A stretch of DNA of 64,000 nt from a virus (IMGVR_UViG_3300048919_000123:19665-83664), one strand, 5' to 3'; numbered from the stretch's first letter, positions 1-9,085 are shown. Notes: generated by a model not told the origin, from the letters alone. Numbers and translations are program-made.

Positions 1-3000
1 GTGAATGGGGAACTGGACGCATCACCAACTTGCAGGTTGGCTTCAGGCAGACCGGAAGTGGCCTGATCCAGTTGCTTGGTGCGGATCTGGCTGTAGATCC
101 GGTTGAACTCCTGCAGGCTTACCGTGCCTTCGTTCAGGCCCTTCTGCAGGACAGCCAGATCATTGGCAGCCACGCCGAACGGCGACTGGGCGTAGGAGTC
201 GCGCAGTTTATCCAGTGCAGCTGCCTCCTTGTCCAGCGCTAGTATGGCCTTGTAGTGGGTCAGGTTCAGCTCGCCGAGGGCTTTGTTTTCCTGATCCATG
301 GTGATGGTGCCGGCCGCGCGCAGGCGCTGCATCGCGGCGGTGCCTTTCTGCAGTTCCAGCTGGGCAGCGCTCGCCTCGTCGAACTTCTTGGCCAGCGCCG
401 TGTAGGTGCGCAGATCCTCTGCAGCCTGTCGATCATCCGTGCGGGTGGCTTTCGCGCCGGCCTTGTCAGACTTGGTCTCCAAGCCCTTGATCTGACCCAG
501 TACCTTCGCCTGTTCCTTGTACAGCTCGGTCACGGTTTTGACGTCCATGGCCTTGCCGTCGCCCGGGTTCTCGGCGGCTTTGATCTTCGCAGCGATGTCC
601 GCAGCCTGCTTCTGGTATGCGGCCATGTTCTCGGTGTCGCTGCGGGTTACCGCGGCGGCTGCCTGGCGTGCTTCGACGAGTTTGTTCTCCTCGTCGGTGA
701 CCTTCTCCTGAATCTTGGCGCGCTCGGCCTCCAGCTTGGCGATCCGGTTCACCGAGACTTCTGCCAGCTGCAGGCCCGGGCGCATGTCGGTGTTGCCCGC
801 CGCGATTGCTGCCTCATCCTGCTTGATGAGTTTGGCCTGCGCAGCTTTGGCTTCGGTGATCTGGTTCTCGATGTCCAGCAATTGCTGGGCGTTCGAGGTC
901 ACGTCCTTGTAGACCTTGGCGTCCGCCTCTTTCTTGGCGTCAGCTTCCAGGCTACTGATCGTCTCGGAGAACGGACGGACATTGCTCTGGGTGCGCAGGA
1001 GCTGGCCAGTGCCGAGTTCGACCTGCCGCTGGGCAAGCGCCTTCTCCTGCTCCAGGCGGCCGACGTCCTGCGCCAGCTTCAGGTTGCTGAAGCCGATGCC
1101 GCTGCGGCTCTGGCTCTGTTCCAGTTTGGCCTGGGCCAGGGTCAGGTCGTTGGTCAACCCGATCAGCTTCTGGATTCGGCGAGCCTGGTAATCGGCCTCG
1201 GTCGAGTAATCGTTGGTGGTGGTGCCGAGCTTGGCCAGCGACTCCTCGGAATCCTTGACCTTCTGGTCATAGGTGCCGACCAGCGAGCGCAAGCTCTCCA
1301 GCCGCTTGGTCAGCGGCGCGAGGTTCTCTTCCGATACCCCGGCGCCGCGCGCGTTGTTGATCAGCGTGACCTGGCTGGCGATCTGCGAGGACAGATCGGT
1401 CGAGCCCTGCTTATCGGCCTTGATCTGCTCTTTCAGGGCAGCCCGCTGACGCGCCAGCCCGGTCTCCTCGATGGACTGCTTGAGCTGGTCGTAACTGCTC
1501 TTGACGTCGTCCACCGAGTCCCGGTGCTTGATCACTTCCTCATCGGTGTTGGTGCTGAAGACCTCCCAGATCGCCGAGCCGATGCCGTAGATCAGACCCA
1601 CCCAGCCGAGCGCGCGCATCACCAGCCCGGCAGCGGCGGCGAACCGCGCCAGCCCTGCGGCGGCGGTGGCCGAGGCAGCGGTCATCGAACCCATGACGCC
1701 CACCGACCGGCCGAGGGTGGCGTTGAACATTTCGGTGTTGGTGCGCGCCACACTGGTGGCCATGCCCATGATCTGGTAGTTCGCCGAGGCACCCTTCAAC
1801 CGGTCAGCGACCAGGGTCAGCCTCTCGGCCGCGCCCTTCGCATCGGCGGAGAACGCCGCGAACACCGTGCCGCTGGCGAACTTGTAGGCGACGATACCGG
1901 CGACCACACGGGCAAAGGCTTCTGCCGTGGTCTGCGCCTGCACCAGCAACCGATCAAGGCCGGTGATGTCGGTGCCTTCCTTGTACGGCTCCATCATGTC
2001 GAGGACGTATTTGGACATGCGCGCGGTGGCTTCACGCAGCTTGCCGTCTAGCGAGCTGAACGCCTGCAGCTGGACTTCCTCAAGGCTCGACAGGAATTCC
2101 TTCCAGTCGAACTTCAGGTTGTCGGAGATGATCTTCTCCATCCGGTCACCGGCACCGGCGACATTCTGGTTCTGCTCAGCGAACTGGTTGTACTGGCTGG
2201 CGTTGTCGACCAGACCGGTTACCGCAGACGAAGCGTAGACGCCCACCAGGTTGGTGATTGCCGCCAGACGCTCAGGGCCTGGCAGGTCTTTGAAGGCGTT
2301 GCTCATCTGGTTGATGATGTTGGTCAGCGAGCGGGTATTGCCTTCCGCGTCGAGGATATCCAGGCCGTACTTGCTGATGACCTCCGAACCCTTTTTGGTT
2401 GGGTTCAGCAGGCTGGTGAACATCCGGCGCAGCGCCGAGCCCGAGCGGGAGCCCTTGATGCCGGAGTTGGCCATGGTCTCAATGGCCGCGGTGGTGTCCT
2501 GAATCGAGAAGCCGGCGGTCTTCGCCGCCGGGCCGGCGTAACTCAGCGAGTTGGCCAGCTGCTCAATGTCGGCGTTGGAGTTGTTGACCGCAGTCGCCAT
2601 CAGGTCGACGACACTCTGCAGCTCCTTGGCCTGCATGCCGAACGTCATGAGCACGTTGGTCGAGATGTCCGCCGAGCGCGCCATCGACACGTTCGCGAGG
2701 TTGGCCAGCTGCAGGGACGGCTTCAGCGCCACCAGCGCCTGGTTGGCAGACAGGCCAGCCATACCCAGTTGCTGCAGGCCTTCGCCAACTTCCGACGCGG
2801 TGAACACCGTGGTCTGACCCAGCGCCCTGACCTGCATCTCCAGCGCGCGCGACTGCATCTCGGCGTTGGTCAGCCAGTTGGCGCTGCTGTCGCCGGTGGA
2901 CATCACGGCGCGGGTGCGGGCCATGGTCGCGTAGAACTCGGCGCCGGTCACCACGGAGTCGCGCATCGCAGCCGCGATCCCGTAGGTTGCCGTGGCAGCC

Positions 3001-4226
3001 AGTACCGTGGCACTGGTGTACATGCCGACGCTGGCGTGCAGCCCGGTCAGGCCAGCGCGCAACATGGCGGCCGATTGACTGCCCAGCTCCTGCGAGATGT
3101 TGACCTTGGACTGCGCGGCGCCGAAGCCCAGCAGGCTGGTGGTGGACATCGCCAGCAGCTTGTTGTGGCGCTCCTGCTCCGCGATCTGCGTCTTCAGCGC
3201 GGTGACGCGCTGGCCGTGAGCAGTTGACGACAGTTGAGCCTGCGCCTGCAGCCTGACGAGCTGAGCTTCTTCACGCTTGAGCGCAGCGGTCATCTCGTCG
3301 ACGACTTTTTTCTCGACGGTGGCTTCGGTGATCGCCCGCTTGCGCGCGGAGATCTGCGCCTGAACCTTGGCGATTTCTTCCTGGCGTCCGCCGCTCAGGC
3401 TGGTCAGGGTCTGCCGCAGCTTCTGCAGCTGTAGATCCTCCCGGCTGGCCTCAGTAATCTCGGCCTTGCGCGCGGCGATCAGTTGCTGAACCTTGGTGAT
3501 CTCTTCCTGCTGTCCGCCGGTGAGACCAGCCAGCGTCTTCTGCAGGGTGCGCAGCTGCGTGTCGAGCCGGAACTCTTCGGTGATCTGGCTGCGACGGTGG
3601 GCGATGTACGCCTCCGTCATCACGTTGGCCTTGCCCTGCTCGTTGGACATGCTGGCCAGGGTCAGCACCAGCTTGTCACCGGTGATGCGCAAGCGCTGGT
3701 CTACCGTGGCCAGGTTCTGTTTGTGAGCGAGGTTGGCTTTGAGGTTGGCGTTGGTCTTGCCGACCTCAGTGTCGGTGGCAGCGATCGCAGCGCGCAGGTA
3801 GCCGTTCTCGGCCGTCAGCTTATTGGTCAGCTGCAGGGTCTTCTGCTGCCAGGCGTTGTAGGTGTTCTTGCTGGCGGTGTCGTTCAGCAGACGCCCCAGC
3901 TCGGCCAGCTCACCGTTGTACGCTTTGGCTTGCACGGTGGCTTTGAGGTTATTGGCTGCAAGCCCGGACATCATCAGGTTGACGTTGTCCCGCACGGTCT
4001 GCATGGTTTTGCCGAGCTTCTCGGCATCGGCACCCGCATCGACCAGAATTTTTTCCAGCTTGTCGTACTCGGCATTCATCGAGGACAACAACTTGGTGGA
4101 AGCCGAAGTGGATTTTCCGGACTTGGCTTCAAGGGCGTCGAGCGACTTACCCATGTTCGCCAGGCGGATCTGGAACTGCGCCAGCTGGCTCAGTGATTCG
4201 GAGAAATCCACTTCAAACTGAGCCAT
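1..4226 (-). CDS. Phage tail tape measure protein (TP901 type), 3' end outside window
   Basis: Sets tail length and is ejected with the DNA during infection. The minus-strand frame is open from an ATG at 4226 to the left edge (over 1,400 codons). The N-terminal third is Lys/Glu/Gln-rich and predicted coiled coil (residues about 1-330), with repeated segments resembling ARKAEITEA. Next comes the conserved TP901 tape-measure region (about 440-640), containing GLSANQALVALKPSLQLANL and ANSLSYAGPAAKTAGFSIQD, then Ala/Gly-rich hydrophobic segments (about 780-880) and further coiled coil. The start follows the chaperone stop codon with no gap and has AAGGAAG upstream. Its place directly after the G/GT chaperones is classical. 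The family call is secure; full length is unknown. Confidence 0.96.
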   Translation of the reverse strand, partial: MAQFEVDFSESLSQLAQFQIRLANMGKSLDALEAKSGKSTSASTKLLSSMNAEYDKLEKILVDAGADAEKLGKTMQTVRDNVNLMMSGLAANNLKATVQAKAYNGELAELGRLLNDTASKNTYNAWQQKTLQLTNKLTAENGYLRAAIAATDTEVGKTNANLKANLAHKQNLATVDQRLRITGDKLVLTLASMSNEQGKANVMTEAYIAHRRSQITEEFRLDTQLRTLQKTLAGLTGGQQEEITKVQQLIAARKAEITEASREDLQLQKLRQTLTSLSGGRQEEIAKVQAQISARKRAITEATVEKKVVDEMTAALKREEAQLVRLQAQAQLSSTAHGQRVTALKTQIAEQERHNKLLAMSTTSLLGFGAAQSKVNISQELGSQSAAMLRAGLTGLHASVGMYTSATVLAATATYGIAAAMRDSVVTGAEFYATMARTRAVMSTGDSSANWLTNAEMQSRALEMQVRALGQTTVFTASEVGEGLQQLGMAGLSANQALVALKPSLQLANLANVSMARSADISTNVLMTFGMQAKELQSVVDLMATAVNNSNADIEQLANSLSYAGPAAKTAGFSIQDTTAAIETMANSGIKGSRSGSALRRMFTSLLNPTKKGSEVISKYGLDILDAEGNTRSLTNIINQMSNAFKDLPGPERLAAITNLVGVYASSAVTGLVDNASQYNQFAEQNQNVAGAGDRMEKIISDNLKFDWKEFLSSLEEVQLQAFSSLDGKLREATARMSKYVLDMMEPYKEGTDITGLDRLLVQAQTTAEAFARVVAGIVAYKFASGTVFAAFSADAKGAAERLTLVADRLKGASANYQIMGMATSVARTNTEMFNATLGRSVGVMGSMTAASATAAAGLARFAAAAGLVMRALGWVGLIYGIGSAIWEVFSTNTDEEVIKHRDSVDDVKSSYDQLKQSIEETGLARQRAALKEQIKADKQGSTDLSSQIASQVTLINNARGAGVSEENLAPLTKRLESLRSLVGTYDQKVKDSEESLAKLGTTTNDYSTEADYQARRIQKLIGLTNDLTLAQAKLEQSQSRSGIGFSNLKLAQDVGRLEQEKALAQRQVELGTGQLLRTQSNVRPFSETISSLEADAKKEADAKVYKDVTSNAQQLLDIENQITEAKAAQAKLIKQDEAAIAAGNTDMRPGLQLAEVSVNRIAKLEAERAKIQEKVTDEENKLVEARQAAAAVTRSDTENMAAYQKQAADIAAKIKAAENPGDGKAMDVKTVTELYKEQAKVLGQIKGLETKSDKAGAKATRTDDRQAAEDLRTYTALAKKFDEASAAQLELQKGTAAMQRLRAAGTITMDQENKALGELNLTHYKAILALDKEAAALDKLRDSYAQSPFGVAANDLAVLQKGLNEGTVSLQEFNRIYSQIRTKQLDQATSGLPEANLQVGDASSSPF

Positions 4227-5029
4227 TTATTTCTTCCTTGGGCGGGGCTTCCGTTTCGTATCTTCCAGGGCTTTACGATCAGCCTCGGACTTCGTGAACT
4301 GATCATACAGGATGGCGTTGTCTGTTTCCTCCATTGTCAAGTAAAACAAGTCCAGCTGGGAGGGATGAAGGCGCAGCACCCTTTCGGCGAAGTCGGCCAT
4401 TTCCTGATAATTCAGCGGCTGCATTCCATGCTCGCCGAACTGCCGCCTGCGGTGCAGACGGAAGAAGGACTCTGGCAGCCACCGGTGTATGGGGAGAGGT
4501 TCTTTGTACTCGGCAAGCTTGGGGTGAGCCTTGCCGAATCGCTTCTCCAGCGCCTTGAAGGCGCGGATACCCTTCTCCCCGTACTGAATCAGGAAACGGC
4601 AGAATCCTTTACCGTCGTGGCCACTTCGTGGTCAGCCGAAGCCAGGTAGTAATAGTGGTTGTTGCTGTAGTTTTCCAGCCAGGCAGCAAGTTCGGCATAC
4701 AGCGGATTGAGCAGCAGCTTGGTGCCGATCTCAGGGGTGTAGGCGATCTCCCCTTGGCCTTTCTCACCGACGTTGCGCCAGTTCAGCAGAATGTGCTCGC
4801 AGAACGCGATGGTGTGGATTTCCTGCATCTTGGCCACGCCTTCCACGGTGATCAGACCGTGGTCGTCCTTGGCATCGATTACTTCTTTGTTCTGGGTGTA
4901 GAGCTCGCCCAGGCGGGCTTGGAACGCAGGGCCTTTACGGGCCAGCAGAAATTCGCCGCCCATGTAGTTCGCCCAGACGCCGCCTTGAGCAAGTTTTGGG
5001 TCGACTGCGATAGAAGAGAGAATGAGCAT
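4227..5029 (-). CDS. Tail assembly chaperone G-T fusion made by -1 frameshift
   Basis: The frame that ends at 4227, just before the tape-measure ATG, is open upstream of its first ATG (4424) as far as a stop near 4632. It therefore overlaps the end of the 146-aa chaperone frame. It is the -1 frame relative to that gene. The segment ahead of the ATG reads like real protein (KGFCRFLIQYGEKGIRAFKA, then PLPIHRWLPESFFRLHRRR). A slip at the heptamer GGTAAAG (4613-4607) would join 141 codons of G to 126 codons of T, giving about 267 aa. In lambda-like phages the G-T fusion recruits tail tube subunits to the tape measure. The exact slip codon is inferred. Confidence 0.75.
4589..5029 (-). CDS. Tail assembly chaperone (gpG-like)
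   Basis: A 146-aa protein immediately downstream of the tail tube gene and upstream of the tape measure, the invariant position of the lambda G-type chaperone that coats the tape measure during tail assembly. It has no enzyme motif. The N-terminus contains MLILSSIAVDPKLAQGGVWA and the C-terminus ends ATTVKDSAVS. The ATG at 5029 has AAGGA upstream. Near the 3' end the -1 frame becomes open, so this is probably the unshifted product of a frameshifting gene. Sequence identity to a named family is not obvious to me; the call rests on order, size and the overlapping second frame. Confidence 0.8.
   Translation of the reverse strand: MLILSSIAVDPKLAQGGVWANYMGGEFLLARKGPAFQARLGELYTQNKEVIDAKDDHGLITVEGVAKMQEIHTIAFCEHILLNWRNVGEKGQGEIAYTPEIGTKLLLNPLYAELAAWLENYSNNHYYYLASADHEVATTVKDSAVS
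4607..4613 (-). promoter_or_regulatory. Candidate -1 ribosomal slippery site
   Basis: Minus-strand GGTAAAG, read as GTA-AAG in the G frame and GGT-AAA after slipping. It lies inside the window where both frames are open (about 4631-4592). The A-site re-pairing AAG to AAA is good; the P-site re-pairing GTA to GGT is poor, so this is a non-canonical slippery heptamer. It differs from lambda's GGGAAAG at one position. Confidence 0.5.
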
Positions 5030-5063
5030 TTGGGTCGTCCTTGGGTGGAATGTTCGGTAACTA

Positions 5064-5093
5064 GCGGCGTTACTCTAGCAAGAGCAACGCCGC
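5064..5093 (-). other. Strong hairpin between tail tube and chaperone genes
   Basis: GCGGCGTT-A-CTCT, a four-base loop AGCA, then AGAG-C-AACGCCGC: thirteen positions pair with one A-C mismatch. No U-run follows on the minus strand, so it is not a typical intrinsic terminator. It could protect the abundant tube mRNA from decay or lower read-through into the chaperone and tape-measure genes. Confidence 0.7.
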
Positions 5094-5111
5094 AAGTCAC
5101 GACCCAAGGTC

Positions 5112-6161
5112 TTACGGGGTTGGGAGGTAGGTGATCGCCAGAACGCAAGGAACGTCGACGTTGGTGCCGATAGTGACCTTGCCAGCTTCCGCCACCAGAG
5201 TCATGGCCGACTTGTAGTCAGCGTTCTCGCCTTCGGCGTTGTTGGTCGGGGCCTGCGCCATCAGGTTCGGCATCTGGATGGTGAAGGTGCCTTCAACCGT
5301 CGAGATGGTGGCCTTCAGGCTCACACGCTTGTTGGTCATGTGAGTGTCGAGCACGGTCTGGTCGTAGTAGTAGATCTCGCCAGAGAACTGCACAGCGACC
5401 TTGCCCACGCCGATACCGGCCGCGAACTCGTGACCCAGACCGGACTGCTCACGGACGTTGTTCTGGATCTGCAGCGAGGCATCGCTCCAGGTAACTTCCA
5501 GCAGGTCGTCGTCAGCGTTGCGGATCTCGATGTTGGCCAGGTTGTTCGAGCTGTCAGCGATCTCGTAGTTGGCCGGAACCGCTTTCGAGATGGCCACCGA
5601 GCCACCCAGGCCATCAACACCGGCAATCGCGTTGCCGTAGTCGGCGTTGGCCGACATGGTGTTCGATTCCATGGTGATCAGCTCGCCGTCACCGAACTGG
5701 ATGGTGGCGTCGTTGATCAGGGTGCCGAAGTACCACTCATGGTCGAGGCGATCGGTAGACGCGGTGCCCTGGCGGACAGTCTTCTCGATCACCATGTACT
5801 GCTTCAGCTCACCGTCGGTGATGAACTTGCCGAGCAGTGGATCGGTGTTGTCGACGTCCTTCCAGGTGTTCATCATCGCGACCTGCAGCAGGTCGAGGAT
5901 CCAGTTGGTCGCGCCGAACTCGACAGTGATCGCACCGTTGGCGCTGCCCTTGGTGTTCTTCGAGCCGGAAGTGCGACGGTCACCGCGAATCGCAGTCGAG
6001 CTTTTCGGCTCTTTCTGCATCGCGAAACCTTCGGTTGTGAACGGGAGCAACTTCATCGGCACCCGGGAGGCGCCAACGAAATCAGATTTGCTGTCCAGGT
6101 TGCTGAGGGCATATGCCACCGACACCGAGGAACTATCGTTAAAACTCCGAACTTGTGGCAT
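5112..6161 (-). CDS. Major tail tube protein
   Basis: A 349-aa structural protein that should polymerise into the tail tube. The ATG at 6161 (MPQVRSFNDSSSVSVAYA) is chosen because AAAGGAG sits nine bases upstream. An in-frame TTG at 6170 abuts that Shine-Dalgarno and cannot be used. The protein is beta-rich with Thr/Ser/Gly/Asp repeats and no enzyme motifs. It sits between the tail terminator and the tail chaperones and precedes a strong hairpin, as expected for the most abundant tail protein. Family assignment rests on order and composition rather than a signature motif. Confidence 0.82.
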   Translation of the reverse strand: MPQVRSFNDSSSVSVAYALSNLDSKSDFVGASRVPMKLLPFTTEGFAMQKEPKSSTAIRGDRRTSGSKNTKGSANGAITVEFGATNWILDLLQVAMMNTWKDVDNTDPLLGKFITDGELKQYMVIEKTVRQGTASTDRLDHEWYFGTLINDATIQFGDGELITMESNTMSANADYGNAIAGVDGLGGSVAISKAVPANYEIADSSNNLANIEIRNADDDLLEVTWSDASLQIQNNVREQSGLGHEFAAGIGVGKVAVQFSGEIYYYDQTVLDTHMTNKRVSLKATISTVEGTFTIQMPNLMAQAPTNNAEGENADYKSAMTLVAEAGKVTIGTNVDVPCVLAITYLPTP

Positions 6162-6166
6162 AGCCG

Positions 6167-6619
6167 TCAACTCCTTTGGACGTAAATTTCGAACTCAATG
6201 TTGATCACCCCACCATAGGCGGTGAATCCATGCAACGGCACCGGATCGGTAGGGGTGAACGTTCGGAATCGGATTCCGTTGACCGTCGCGTCCTGAAACC
6301 AATCGGCTACAGCCTCCACCTTGCGCCCGTACTTTACCTTGTCCCGCGGGGATTTGGTAAACAGCGAGATGTCCAGACTGCCTGTGACCCTACGCGGCGC
6401 CACCTGTGTCGGGCCGGCGCGGCGCGTGCGGTCAATGTCCAGCTCGAACAGCCAGAAGTCTTCGTTCTGTTCCAGCAGCACACCTGCGTCGTTAACGCTG
6501 ACGTCCAGCCCTTCGACAAAGTCGTAACCGAACAGCATGTCCGGAGTGACCTTGGTCAGCAGGTAGTCCCTCACCCGGACATCAAGATCGGTCAGCGATG
6601 ACAGCATAAAGTCGCTCAT
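6167..6619 (-). CDS. Probable tail terminator protein
   Basis: A 150-aa protein that would cap the tail tube and join it to the head. The N-terminal stretch MSDFMLSSLTDLDVRVRDYL followed by a beta-rich middle and C-terminus (GGVINIEFEIYVQRS) is typical of gpU/tail-terminator-like proteins. Its ATG overlaps the stop of the upstream gene (ATGA), showing translational coupling, and its own stop overlaps the ribosome-binding region of the tail tube gene. The position between tail-completion and tail tube genes supports the role; sequence alone is weaker. Confidence 0.65.
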   Translation of the reverse strand: MSDFMLSSLTDLDVRVRDYLLTKVTPDMLFGYDFVEGLDVSVNDAGVLLEQNEDFWLFELDIDRTRRAGPTQVAPRRVTGSLDISLFTKSPRDKVKYGRKVEAVADWFQDATVNGIRFRTFTPTDPVPLHGFTAYGGVINIEFEIYVQRS

Positions 6620-7122
6620 CGGTAGCTCTTCCTTACCTGGCCTGCGGTAATCCTGTTTTGAAAGATTCGCCGAACCTCTTCCACCGCGGCTTTACCTGCC
6701 TCCTCGATGTTGGCGTTCTCGCCGTACTCGCTACCCGGGTCGATGGCGTTGAAGAAGTAGAAGACCGTCTCTGGAGTTCGGCCAGCCACCAACTTTTCCA
6801 CCACCTCTCGCAATTCCTTGTCCCGCACAAACCGCTCGGTCAGCCTGGCATTCTTGCCCGCGTCACGGCGCCGACCTACCGGCGGCACACCCGGCCGGGT
6901 CGAGGTTTCCCTCAGATCCCGCAGTGTGCCGTAGCGCCGTGACGCCGGCCGGCTTCTGCCCTTTGCCGCCACCTGCCAGTGCACCGCGGCGTTGGAGGAG
7001 TCATGCTTGGTCACCTGCAGCGCCATCACCAGACCCGCCATAACCGCCTGGCGTATGGCCCGGCTGAACAGCGCACCCAGATCAACACTGAGTTCGTCCG
7101 CCTGCTTGGCGAACTTGCCCAT
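6616..7122 (-). CDS. Head-tail joining or tail completion protein (HK97 gp10-like)
   Basis: A 168-aa basic protein in the slot usually filled by HK97 gp10/lambda gpZ-type proteins. It has an Arg/Lys-rich centre (PASRRYGTLRDLRETSTR, VGRRRDAGKNARLTERF) and a helical C-terminus (EEAGKAAVEEVRRIFQNR). GTG (7125) and ATG (7122) are adjacent possible starts. ATG is preferred because GAGGG lies seven bases upstream, and it gives a TGATG overlap with the previous gene. Confidence 0.6.
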   Translation of the reverse strand: MGKFAKQADELSVDLGALFSRAIRQAVMAGLVMALQVTKHDSSNAAVHWQVAAKGRSRPASRRYGTLRDLRETSTRPGVPPVGRRRDAGKNARLTERFVRDKELREVVEKLVAGRTPETVFYFFNAIDPGSEYGENANIEEAGKAAVEEVRRIFQNRITAGQVRKSYR

Positions 7123-8033
7123 CACGCCACCCTCAGGGTGTACTGCCGTGTGCCTGATTGCGTGGCCACCGATTTCACCTGACGCTTCAACCCGTTCAGC
7201 TCCAGCCAGACGTCCTTACCGGTGATGTCAATGCCGAAGGGCAGGTGCTCTGCCTCGAAATACACAGTCCGGTACGACTGAGTGTCCGTGGCCCAGAGGG
7301 CAGCGTCGGTCGACTTCTCCATGACCCCTGTGACGTTGTAGCTGACCTCACCGCCTTCCCATTGGTGCGTGGTGTTGTTCATCGTCCGCTTGCTGCCGAC
7401 GTGCAACACGAAGTCGCTGCGATAGTCGCCCTCGTGGTCAATACGCAGGGCAAAGAATCCGGAGTCGGCGAACGTATCCAGCACGCGGTACTTCACGTTG
7501 TGCAGGGTGATGAAGTCCCATTCTTGCGGCTGCACATTCAACGGCAGGTAGGCGTTGTAGCGCTCGATCCGCAGATCCGTGGTCTCGACTTCGTCGGTGC
7601 TGCTGAGGAACTCAGTGTCGATGTAGCTTTTGGCAAAGACCGTGTCGACCAGCCAGCCAGGATTCTCCGGCGGGCCCTGCACGACCTTGCGAGTAATTGT
7701 GGCCAGCCCAGAGCTTCCACCGGGCAGATCCGTTACCAGTTGCAGGATGGTCAGGCCAAGGTATTCCTTGCCGTGCCTAGCGTCCTTTCGGGTGGTGCCG
7801 AGGATGTAGACGTCGTGCGTGCCCGGGTGCCGAAACGTCAGGCTCTCCGGGAACACCACGTTGCTGTCGGTGAACAACATCCGACGGCGAGTTGGTTTGT
7901 TGAAGTTGCTGAGGAAGCGATCGGTCAAATCGATACGGCCAACGAACGAATCCGGCACCCAGGTCTCCGTCAGCGGATCCCAGGCTTCCATTTTCTCGTC
8001 GGCGTATTTCAGCGCGATCTTCTTCAGCTTCAT
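7122..8033 (-). CDS. Head-tail connector region structural protein, unknown family
   Basis: A 303-aa protein without a recognised motif, starting MKLKKIALKYADEKMEAWD. It is rich in beta-type segments and aromatic residues (RYNAYLPLNVQPQEWDFITL) and lies between two connector-type genes, overlapping both by four bases. The order suggests a virion protein of the neck, perhaps a stopper with an added domain, but this is inferred from context only. Confidence 0.6.
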   Translation of the reverse strand: MKLKKIALKYADEKMEAWDPLTETWVPDSFVGRIDLTDRFLSNFNKPTRRRMLFTDSNVVFPESLTFRHPGTHDVYILGTTRKDARHGKEYLGLTILQLVTDLPGGSSGLATITRKVVQGPPENPGWLVDTVFAKSYIDTEFLSSTDEVETTDLRIERYNAYLPLNVQPQEWDFITLHNVKYRVLDTFADSGFFALRIDHEGDYRSDFVLHVGSKRTMNNTTHQWEGGEVSYNVTGVMEKSTDAALWATDTQSYRTVYFEAEHLPFGIDITGKDVWLELNGLKRQVKSVATQSGTRQYTLRVA

Positions 8034-8518
8034 TGCGTGGCCGCCGCTCTTGGTGTGGTGATCGGATCACGGTCAGGGATCACACGCGCGATAACGGTGA
8101 ACGGCATGACGGTTTCCGGCACCAGCTTCAGGTCTTCCAGCAGGTCTGAGAGGTGGCCGTCTGCCGTTTCCAGCAGACGGTCTGACATCCACAGCCAGCC
8201 ATCCTTGTCGCTGCGCTGCCCCTCGTTGGAGCCGTCGGTGTCCTTCTTGAGGATGAACACCTGAGCCATCCTGGCCACGACCCCAGCACAGAAATACTTC
8301 GCCATAAGCTTGAGCTTGCGCTTACGGGCCGCCGTGAAATCCGTCCCTGTTTCATCGGCGATACCTGCCCACACATCCGGCAGAGCCTTGTCCAGCGCAG
8401 CGCCGAGGTCGTCATCCAACCCCTGCGCTTCGAGCTTTTCAGCGTCGATGTCCGTGTCATCCACGGTCAGCACCGCAAGGATCTGCGCGGTGGTGGTCAG
8501 GCCGAAGTAGTCAGGCAT
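8030..8518 (-). CDS. Probable head-tail adaptor protein
   Basis: A 162-aa acidic, mainly helical protein (MPDYFGLTTTAQILAVLTVD) encoded two genes after the capsid protein, where gp6/gp7-like adaptors that bind the portal are found. The central stretch KRKLKLMAKYFCAGVVARMA is amphipathic. The ATG at 8518 lies just after the stop of the coiled-coil gene. No catalytic residues are apparent. The function is inferred from gene order. Confidence 0.55.
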   Translation of the reverse strand: MPDYFGLTTTAQILAVLTVDDTDIDAEKLEAQGLDDDLGAALDKALPDVWAGIADETGTDFTAARKRKLKLMAKYFCAGVVARMAQVFILKKDTDGSNEGQRSDKDGWLWMSDRLLETADGHLSDLLEDLKLVPETVMPFTVIARVIPDRDPITTPRAAATQ

Positions 8519-8519
8519 G

Positions 8520-9020
8520 TCAGTCTTCCTTCACTTCACGCAGCAAACGGGCCTTGATCTGATTCTGCAGCCAGCCGTCGTCCTGCAGGTGCTCGGTCTG
8601 GCCGGCGTAGATCCACTTACCCGACGAGGCTTGACGCATGTCGGAGTGGGTAAGGTTTTCCACCAGAACCAGTTCCAGACGGCGAGGTTTCTTGCCTTCG
8701 GCAGTAGCCACAGCATTTTCCTGCGCCACACGCTCAAGATCGGAAGCAGCACGCTTGTCGGCCTCTTCCTTCTCGGCAGCCAGGCGCAACGCTTCCTTCT
8801 CGTCGCGCTCTTTCTGGGCCTGGTCGGCTTCCGCTTTGGCATCCGCCTCGGCTTTTGCTACACGTTCGGACTCAGCTTTGGCAGCTTCTTCCTCGCGGGC
8901 TTTCTGATCGCGAGCTTCCTGCTCTTTACGATCTTCTTCAGCCTTGGCATCGGCAACGCGCTGAGCTTCCAGCTCTTCAGCGGTAGGTTCTTTTTCGGTA
9001 TCGGCTTTTTTCAGTGCCAT
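8520..9020 (-). CDS. Coiled-coil, Ala/Glu/Lys-rich protein of the head operon
   Basis: 166 aa. Residues about 5-110 are a continuous charged helix of A, E, K, D and R (for example EEDRKEQEARDQKAREEEAA), almost certainly coiled coil. The C-terminal 50 residues are a small globular domain ending QNQIKARLLREVKED. It lies directly after the capsid gene terminator and before the adaptor gene. It could be an assembly or internal head protein. I do not recognise a family. Confidence 0.6.
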   Translation of the reverse strand: MALKKADTEKEPTAEELEAQRVADAKAEEDRKEQEARDQKAREEEAAKAESERVAKAEADAKAEADQAQKERDEKEALRLAAEKEEADKRAASDLERVAQENAVATAEGKKPRRLELVLVENLTHSDMRQASSGKWIYAGQTEHLQDDGWLQNQIKARLLREVKED

Positions 9021-9052
9021 GATCCATGATCTCCAGCTATGTCCAAATGGAT

Positions 9053-9076
9053 GAAAGGCCGCCGAAGCGGCCTTTC
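9053..9076 (-). terminator. Hairpin after the capsid gene
   Basis: GAAAGGCCGC, loop CGAA, GCGGCCTTTC: a ten-pair perfect stem ten bases past the capsid stop codon. On the minus strand it is followed by only a weak T-rich tract (ATCCATTTGG), so it is probably a partial terminator that gives the capsid gene higher expression than the connector genes. Confidence 0.75.
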
Positions 9077-9085
9077 AGTTGATGC

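Noticed and set aside
255-2051. A 598-codon open frame on the plus strand opposite the tape measure gene
   Set aside because: It is the antisense shadow of a GC-rich coding frame. The minus strand gives a classical tape-measure protein, while this product is low-complexity Leu/Gly/Arg sequence with no domain and no ribosome site.
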